Below, piece by piece: positions 1 to 3,748 of a stretch of DNA of 5,251 nt. The DNA lies in assembly GCA_905480445.1 (NCBI GenBank), contig CAJQQJ010000442.1:1-5251 (forward strand). The letters run 5' to 3'. How positions within the stretch are numbered: the first letter of the stretch is position 1; each line of letters begins with the position of its first letter. This stretch comes from an uncultured Alphaproteobacteria bacterium (lineage in GTDB: Bacteria > Pseudomonadota > Alphaproteobacteria > UBA7985 > CAJQQZ01). The translations under genes and the position numbers were made by a program. The notes beneath the pieces were generated by a model. That model was not told the origin of the DNA, did no database searches, and worked only from the letters and a program-made list of their open reading frames with translations.

Positions 1-23
1 GTTGGCTGACGAAAGGTTTCTGC

Positions 24-89
24 ATGACAAAAGTTACCAAATATTCCAGCCTATGGGAATCCTCTAGTTATGCTGAGGTCTCACATTAA
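24..89 (+). CDS. Possible 21-codon leader ORF, or tail of an upstream gene
   Basis: An ATG at 24 opens a 21-codon frame (starts MTKVTKYSS, ends YAEVSH) that stops with TAA at 87-89, 32 nt before the luxR ATG. A purine-rich GAAAGG lies 7 nt upstream of the ATG, which is acceptable ribosome-binding spacing. The same frame is also open to the left window edge, so it could equally be the last 29 codons of a longer gene. A second frame is open from position 2 to a TAG at 65-67 (ends QIFQPMGIL) and has a more ordinary protein composition, so it competes as the tail of an upstream gene. I recognise neither peptide. The candidate dyad and -10 described separately overlap the end of this ORF. Confidence 0.2.
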   Translation: MTKVTKYSSLWESSSYAEVSH

Positions 90-97
90 GTGATAAT
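68..97 (+). promoter_or_regulatory. Candidate luxR promoter with 22-bp imperfect dyad
   Basis: Positions 68-89 form an imperfect inverted repeat: outer arms TTA/TAA, inner arms TGAG/CTCA, centre GT, so 7 of 10 arm positions are symmetric. The length and two-part symmetry resemble LuxR-type operators (lux boxes, about 18-22 bp), but the bases do not match the classical lux-box consensus. A -10-like GATAAT follows at 92-97; no convincing -35 is visible, which would fit an activator-dependent promoter. If this -10 is used, the dyad covers the -10/-35 spacer and the -35, a position more typical of repression or autorepression than of classical activation. All of this is inference from sequence. 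Confidence 0.3.
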
Positions 98-104
98 ATT
101 GCAT

Positions 105-114
105 AGAGGTAGGG
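105..114 (+). promoter_or_regulatory. Ribosome-binding site of the luxR-type gene
   Basis: The purine-rich AGAGGTAGGG ends 7 nt before the ATG at 122, so either AGAGG or AGGG can serve as Shine-Dalgarno sequence. It supports 122 as the start. AGAGG can pair with CCTCT at 61-65, and GCAT (101-104) with ATGC (70-73), which could hide the site in any transcript that begins upstream of position 61. Confidence 0.55.
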
Positions 115-121
115 TTTTGTC

Positions 122-802
122 ATGCATTTTTCCGTTACGAATACAGTCGACCAGAATTTCAAGGTCTTGATTGATGAATCAACTTCTTTGGGGTGCCCTC
201 ATCAGTCCTATGGCTGTTTAGCTGGCAATGTTGGCATTCCAGGAAAAAATCCCGCCGTGCTGTTGAATTACCCAGAAGCATGGATCAAACGATATTTTGA
301 ACAGGAATATTTTGCTATAGATCCGATCGTCAAGGTGAGCCCACAACAAACCAAAGGTTTTCTTTGGTCTGAGCTTTCTAATCTCACCAAAGATCAGCAA
401 GAGTTCATGAAAGACGCCAAGCAGCATGGGCTTGCCGAGGGCTATACCATACCCTTATATAGACCTTCTAGAACACGGTTTGTTGTTGGTTTTGCAAGTG
501 ACAACCCAATAGAAAAACCGATTGTTAACCAACTGCATTCCCTAGCCTCTGCATTCCATGCCGCCATTCTTCCTTCGTTAATTTTGGACAGTCAGCAGAA
601 CTTGATTATTTTGAGCAGTAGACAAACCGAGATGCTGCAACTGTTGGCTCAACCACCGGGTCTCAGTCATCAAGAAATGGCTAATCATTTAGGAATCACA
701 TTAGGAGCTGTGTCTAAACGATTGGAAAAATTGAGAATAATGTTTGGCGTTAGTAAAGATACTGCGCTAATCTCACAAGCAATTACGCGCGGATTTATTT
801 GA
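122..802 (+). CDS. luxR: LuxR-family AHL-responsive transcriptional regulator
   Basis: A 226-aa cytoplasmic regulator with the two-domain layout of quorum-sensing LuxR/TraR proteins: autoinducer-binding domain at about residues 15-150 and LuxR-type helix-turn-helix at about 164-226. All six AHL-pocket residues conserved in the family are present at the right spacing: W54, Y58, D67, P68, W82 and G107 (TraR W57, Y61, D70, P71, W85, G113). It should therefore bind an AHL, probably from the synthase encoded 70 nt downstream in the same direction. The HTH is divergent. Anchored on LSSR, the usual Glu (TraR E178) is Gln168; two extra prolines sit in the turn before helix 2 (AQPPGLS); and the recognition helix reads AVSKRLEKLR rather than the common TVKxHLxN. 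Length is normal (family about 230-250 aa). The start at 122 has a good ribosome-binding site. By eye the gene is AT-richer than ilvD. The symbol is family-level only; receptor function is well supported, targets and activator-or-repressor mode are not visible. Confidence 0.93.
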   Translation: MHFSVTNTVDQNFKVLIDESTSLGCPHQSYGCLAGNVGIPGKNPAVLLNYPEAWIKRYFEQEYFAIDPIVKVSPQQTKGFLWSELSNLTKDQQEFMKDAKQHGLAEGYTIPLYRPSRTRFVVGFASDNPIEKPIVNQLHSLASAFHAAILPSLILDSQQNLIILSSRQTEMLQLLAQPPGLSHQEMANHLGITLGAVSKRLEKLRIMFGVSKDTALISQAITRGFI

Positions 803-872
803 TAAGCGTAAGTTAATTTAAAAAATAATTTTTCTGAAGGGCGGGTCTCAATTTCCGGGGCCAGATATATTT
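803..872 (+). promoter_or_regulatory. luxR-luxI intergenic region, candidate luxI promoter
   Basis: This 70-nt gap begins with an AT-rich stretch (about 809-833, including a run of six A and a TTTTT) that could hold a promoter, followed by GC-rich sequence. No full lux-box palindrome is visible. GGTCTCA at 844-850 followed by ATT repeats a 7-mer found in the dyad upstream of luxR (77-83, there followed by C then ATT), a possible shared half-site. No strong Shine-Dalgarno lies at normal spacing before the ATG at 873: GGGG at 857-860 is 12 nt away, and AAGGG at 838-842 is too far. Translation may therefore be weak or coupled. No T-tract terminator follows luxR, so read-through into luxI is possible. 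Confidence 0.3.
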
Positions 873-1574
873 ATGTTTACAAAGGTTATTTCCTGGGCGC
901 ATGCCGCCAAGGACGGAGACCTGTGGGTTTCAATGCACAGGTTACGTCAACAAGAATTCATTGAACGACTGGCTTACGATGTCTGTTCCGACGACGGTTT
1001 GGAACACGATCAGTACGATACGCCGGCAGCTCGCTACGTTGTTGCTTATAACAACAGGCGGCGCGTCCTCGGAACGATCAGGCTTTTGCCGACGTTAAAA
1101 CCTTTCATGTTAAAAGACCTTTGGCCCGAGCTTCTGCCCGCCAACTTCCAACCAAGTGTGGAACAATGGGAAGCATCCCGTATAGTTGTCGACAGTGCGG
1201 AGAAGCTCTCAACACGAAACGAAACAATTCTCCGCCTTTTACTGGAGGCGCAATATTTTGGCATCGAAAACAACATCCAAAACTACCTCGGTGTTATGTA
1301 TCCAGCAATTTGGAAAACAGCCATAATCAAAAACGGTTGCACAGCAGTAAAAATCGCACGAACAATGGATGGCGAGCGCGTGCTTGAGTCAAGTCACGTG
1401 CCAATATCTCGCTCGATATACCACCGTGTTAACGCGCGTTTACAAGGCCTGTTAGGGACCACCCATCCTAATAAAATACGAGACAGTCGGCCAAACAACC
1501 AAAAGCACACTTACGTGTTCCCTCCAACTGCTCCTCAAGCAGCAGAGGCCGACCCTATCGTGCTAACGAGCTAA
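873..1574 (+). CDS. luxI: LuxI-family acyl-homoserine-lactone synthase
   Basis: A 233-aa enzyme of the autoinducer synthase family, which joins an acyl group (from acyl-ACP or acyl-CoA) to S-adenosylmethionine and releases an N-acyl-homoserine lactone. Seven of the eight residues treated as invariant in the family are present with near-exact spacing: R25, F29, D46, D49, R70, E100 and R103 (EsaI R24, F28, D45, D48, R68, E97, R100). The eighth, the Trp at EsaI position 34, is Tyr35 (ERLAYDV). Further signatures are LEHDQYD (43-49), TIRLLPT (68-74), the WEASR block (99-103) and LGVMYPAI (139-146) in the acyl-chain half. The Pro/Ala-rich tail (about 195-233) is longer than in many homologues and looks unstructured. 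The ATG at 873 lacks a strong ribosome-binding site, but no alternative upstream ATG, GTG or TTG is in frame nearby. It lies 70 nt after the luxR-type gene on the same strand, the usual cognate pairing. The acyl chain cannot be predicted from sequence. Confidence 0.94.
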   Translation: MFTKVISWAHAAKDGDLWVSMHRLRQQEFIERLAYDVCSDDGLEHDQYDTPAARYVVAYNNRRRVLGTIRLLPTLKPFMLKDLWPELLPANFQPSVEQWEASRIVVDSAEKLSTRNETILRLLLEAQYFGIENNIQNYLGVMYPAIWKTAIIKNGCTAVKIARTMDGERVLESSHVPISRSIYHRVNARLQGLLGTTHPNKIRDSRPNNQKHTYVFPPTAPQAAEADPIVLTS

Positions 1575-1604
1575 GTCCTTAAGCGCGCAATTCATCATCA
1601 GTGA

Positions 1605-1655
1605 TAGTTCCCCCTAGGACCTCATTCGTAGTGGTACGAGGCCTGGGAGGAACTA
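1605..1655. terminator. Long imperfect hairpin between convergent genes, possible bidirectional terminator
   Basis: Left arm 1605-1630 pairs with right arm 1635-1655 around a GTGG loop (1631-1634). The stem has an outer helix (TAGTTCC with GGAACTA), one C/A mismatch, a middle CCTAGG/CCTGGG helix containing a T-G wobble, a bulged A, a CC/GG step, a four-base bulge (TCAT) and an inner TCGTA/TACGA helix, about 20 pairs in all. It fills the gap between the luxI stop (1574) and the oxidoreductase stop (1666), where terminators are expected. There is no clear U-tract on the plus side; minus-strand transcription reads TTTTA before, not after, the stem. It may be a Rho-assisted or non-canonical terminator, an mRNA 3'-end stabiliser or a dispersed repeat. 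Confidence 0.5.
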
Positions 1656-1665
1656 AAACAGTGCG

Positions 1666-2709
1666 TTAGGCAACCTTGACGATCTGCTTGCCAACATTGT
1701 GGCCGCGCAACATCCGCTCAAATGCGAGGGGGGCATTTTCGATGCCTTCCATCACATCGGTTTGGTAGTTGAGTTTGCCTTCCTTAACCAATGCTGCCAA
1801 AGGGCCAACTGCTTCTGCAGCTTTGTGCCAGTGATCGAAAACTAGAAAACCTTCTTTGCGGATACGACTAGCGATCATGAAGCCCTGATCCCGCAAGCCT
1901 ATGTCCGGCTCGCCTGGCTTCAAATGAGAAACCGCAATCCGACCGCAAATGATAATACGGGCCCGCAGGTTGTAAAGTGGCCATGCTGCCTCTGAAATGT
2001 CGCCGCCCGTGTTGTCGAAGTAGACATCAATACCGTCAGGGCAGGCTTCTTTGATCTTAGCTGTCAGCTCTGTCGGAGTGAAAGCACGACCATCTGTGTC
2101 TCTGTAGGTAATGGCCGCATCATAGCCGAATGTCTCAAGCGCTTGTTTGCATTTATCAGCAGACGAGGTAATACCCACGACCCGAGCCCCGCGTGCCTTG
2201 GCTATTTGTCCAACCAATGAGCCGACAGAACCAACTGCAGCCGACACCAAAACCGTTTCGCCTTCTTTGGGTTGGCCAATAGTCTCCAGGCCCCAATAAG
2301 CCGTTTGGCCTGCCATGCCCATCAGGCCTTGCCAGGCTTCCAGTGGCAGTAAATCTGTATCCACGCGAACAATGACCTCTGAGCCGTCGCCAATCGCATA
2401 ATCCTGCATGTTGTAAGAACCGTAGACTTTGTCGCCAACTTTATAGTCCGCGTGCTTGCTCTCAATGATTTCACTCACCGTATAGCACTGCATCACATCG
2501 CCTGGCTCCACGCCAGCCGTATAAGCGGCGGAACTAACTTTCAAGCGCCCGACCATATAAGGGTCAACGGAGATATAGAGGCAACGCGCTAAGAACTGAC
2601 CTTCCCCACAGACGGGGATCTCACCATTCTCCATCCGGAAATTAGACGCCTCTGGAAGCCCTGCTGGTAGATTATCGACGATGACTTGACGGTTGATCAT
2701 AGCGTTCAT
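1666..2709 (-). CDS. NADP-dependent zinc-free medium-chain oxidoreductase (CurA/YncB-like)
   Basis: A 347-aa cytoplasmic enzyme of the medium-chain dehydrogenase/reductase superfamily, in the zinc-independent alkenal/one reductase, leukotriene B4 12-hydroxydehydrogenase and curcumin reductase branch. Members reduce the C=C bond of alpha,beta-unsaturated ketones and aldehydes with NADPH. Visible motifs are YISVDPYMVGR (45-55, substrate-side signature; many relatives have Arg where Val53 is), the Rossmann loop AAVGSVGSLVGQIAK (157-171), DVYFDNTGGD (228-237), ARIIICG (250-256) and the C-terminal EGIENAPLAF...GHNVGKQIVKV (321-346). No structural-zinc cysteine cluster is seen. Length matches the family (about 335-350 aa). 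The ATG at 2709 is preferred over the ATG 9 nt further in because GAAGGA (2718-2723) sits at good spacing. It starts 25 nt after the ATP-grasp gene stop and is probably cotranscribed as the last gene of the ilvD operon. The physiological substrate is unknown; quinone or enone detoxification is the default guess. Confidence 0.9.
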   Translation of the reverse strand: MNAMINRQVIVDNLPAGLPEASNFRMENGEIPVCGEGQFLARCLYISVDPYMVGRLKVSSAAYTAGVEPGDVMQCYTVSEIIESKHADYKVGDKVYGSYNMQDYAIGDGSEVIVRVDTDLLPLEAWQGLMGMAGQTAYWGLETIGQPKEGETVLVSAAVGSVGSLVGQIAKARGARVVGITSSADKCKQALETFGYDAAITYRDTDGRAFTPTELTAKIKEACPDGIDVYFDNTGGDISEAAWPLYNLRARIIICGRIAVSHLKPGEPDIGLRDQGFMIASRIRKEGFLVFDHWHKAAEAVGPLAALVKEGKLNYQTDVMEGIENAPLAFERMLRGHNVGKQIVKVA

Positions 2710-2717
2710 GTGAGCTT

Positions 2718-2723
2718 TCCTTC
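2718..2723 (-). promoter_or_regulatory. Ribosome-binding site of the oxidoreductase gene
   Basis: On the minus strand GAAGGA lies 8 nt upstream of the ATG at 2709-2707, within the 25-nt gap after the ATP-grasp gene. It favours this start over the second in-frame ATG at 2700 and allows independent initiation within an operon message. Confidence 0.55.
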
Positions 2724-2734
2724 GATGTTCCGAA

Positions 2735-3739
2735 TTAGCTGTTAATTTTAAATGCGATTTTTGCTGCCTCTTCTAAAAGAGCCCAGACCATTGTTTTGTG
2801 ACCGGCTTCATAAATCCCGCCAAAGGCAGGGTTGGCATTAACCTCAATTATCTGGAAAGCCTCGGGACAATCATAGCCCTCAGGTGCAAATAGGTCGATT
2901 GCGCAAAGCGGCAAGGGAAGAGACCTCAGCACTTCGGATGCCCAATCTTGGATTTTGGCTGGGATTTCTTCCTGATAATCAGACAGTTTGCCACCGGTTG
3001 AAAGGTTAGCGCGAGCTGCCAAGGCGAGTTTGTCTCCTTCGGGCAAAACCGATGCCCGGTTTATGCCCTTCTCTCTCAGGCGTTCATTCAAGAACGGCGC
3101 TAGCGGAGATAAAGCCCGAGATGGATCCGCTGCAAATTGAACATTGTAGTCAGCTAGAAGCTTCTCAATGCTGCTTTTCCCATCCCCAACCAGCGTTGCC
3201 ACGGATTTAGAATAAGAAAACCGAACCTTGCCATTGAGGCAAAACAAGCGATACTCAGGTGCAACAATATAGGCTTGCAGGATTGCGATATGGTCAATCG
3301 CCGAAATTTCTTTGAAATGTGCGCTCAGATTTTCTGGGCCATCAACCAGATCCGCCATTAGGCCTCTGCACCCAGTGTTTGGTTTTACAAAAACCGGATA
3401 GTTCAGCTGTTCAGCGTAAGCCAACGCATCTTCCAATTCACGACCATCGGGCCTCATACACTTGCGATCATCAGAAGTGAAAAAATAGTCACCCTTAATG
3501 GTTGTAAGGCCGGCATCACGAAGCAGTGTTGTACAATGGGCTTTATCGCGCGCTATCTCTGAAAAGGTTGCTGAATTGACTGGGAAGGTTGGAATAGGTC
3601 CAGCACCTGTGACGAAAGATCGGTCCCCGTCACGCACTTCAGCCAAATAGCCAGCGAAGCTGTCGACCAAACGAAACTGCCAGCCCTTAAGCTGGCAGAA
3701 TTCGTTCAGTATTTGAAGTTGGCGGGTGAGTTCCGGCAT
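2735..3739 (-). CDS. ATP-grasp ligase of unknown substrate (cyanophycin synthetase/GshF-type fold)
   Basis: A 334-aa protein with a full ATP-grasp domain, the fold that activates a carboxylate as acyl-phosphate and joins it to an amine or other nucleophile. Numbered from the ATG at 3739: ARDKAHCTTLLRDAGL (63-78) is the helix preceding the N-terminal ATP-binding lobe; YPVFVKPNTGCRG (114-126) carries the likely ATP-binding Lys119; EYRLFCLNGKVRF (162-174) is the central strand pair; ARANLSTGG (242-250) is the Arg/Asn block of the cyanophycin synthetase and bifunctional glutathione synthetase ATP-grasp group; D282 with E299 and N301 (IIEVNANPAF) are the expected Mg-binding residues. It lacks both a Mur-ligase half (as in cyanophycin synthetase) and a glutamate-cysteine ligase half (as in GshF). 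The frame is open 57 codons further upstream, but that part overlaps ilvD and resembles no ATP-grasp sequence, so the start after ilvD is chosen. It begins 7 nt after the ilvD stop and ends 25 nt before the oxidoreductase. No signal peptide or membrane segment is seen. Substrates cannot be inferred. Confidence 0.85.
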   Translation of the reverse strand: MPELTRQLQILNEFCQLKGWQFRLVDSFAGYLAEVRDGDRSFVTGAGPIPTFPVNSATFSEIARDKAHCTTLLRDAGLTTIKGDYFFTSDDRKCMRPDGRELEDALAYAEQLNYPVFVKPNTGCRGLMADLVDGPENLSAHFKEISAIDHIAILQAYIVAPEYRLFCLNGKVRFSYSKSVATLVGDGKSSIEKLLADYNVQFAADPSRALSPLAPFLNERLREKGINRASVLPEGDKLALAARANLSTGGKLSDYQEEIPAKIQDWASEVLRSLPLPLCAIDLFAPEGYDCPEAFQIIEVNANPAFGGIYEAGHKTMVWALLEEAAKIAFKINS

Positions 3740-3744
3740 TCGAG

Positions 3745-3748
3745 CCCT
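3745..3748 (-). promoter_or_regulatory. Weak ribosome-binding site of the ATP-grasp gene, overlapping the ilvD stop
   Basis: On the minus strand AGGG lies 5 nt before the ATG at 3739 and shares bases with the ilvD TAG stop (3749-3747). This placement suggests translational coupling: ribosomes ending ilvD would be positioned to restart on the ATP-grasp gene. It supports the 3739 start over the longer overlapping frame. Confidence 0.45.

Noticed and set aside
218..427. Minus-strand 69-codon frame inside the luxR-type gene
   Set aside because: It is antisense to the conserved AHL-binding domain and shows no domain features of its own.
820..833. A-run/T-run near-palindrome before luxI as a terminator for luxR
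   Set aside because: The stem would be only A-T pairs with a three-base loop and too weak; AT-rich promoter sequence is a simpler reading.
803..872. Classical lux box upstream of luxI
   Set aside because: No 18-22 bp palindrome resembling ACCTG...CAGGT is present; only a possible half-site is shared with the luxR upstream region.
901..1387. Overlapping alternative frames on both strands within luxI
   Set aside because: The LuxI frame carries all the expected motifs; the others have Arg/Ser/Cys-rich compositions typical of out-of-frame translation.
1605..1630. Resemblance of the hairpin's minus strand (TAGGGGGAACTA) to the 3' end of 16S rRNA
   Set aside because: Only a short G-rich stretch is similar; the flanking conserved 16S sequence and the CCTCC terminus are missing.
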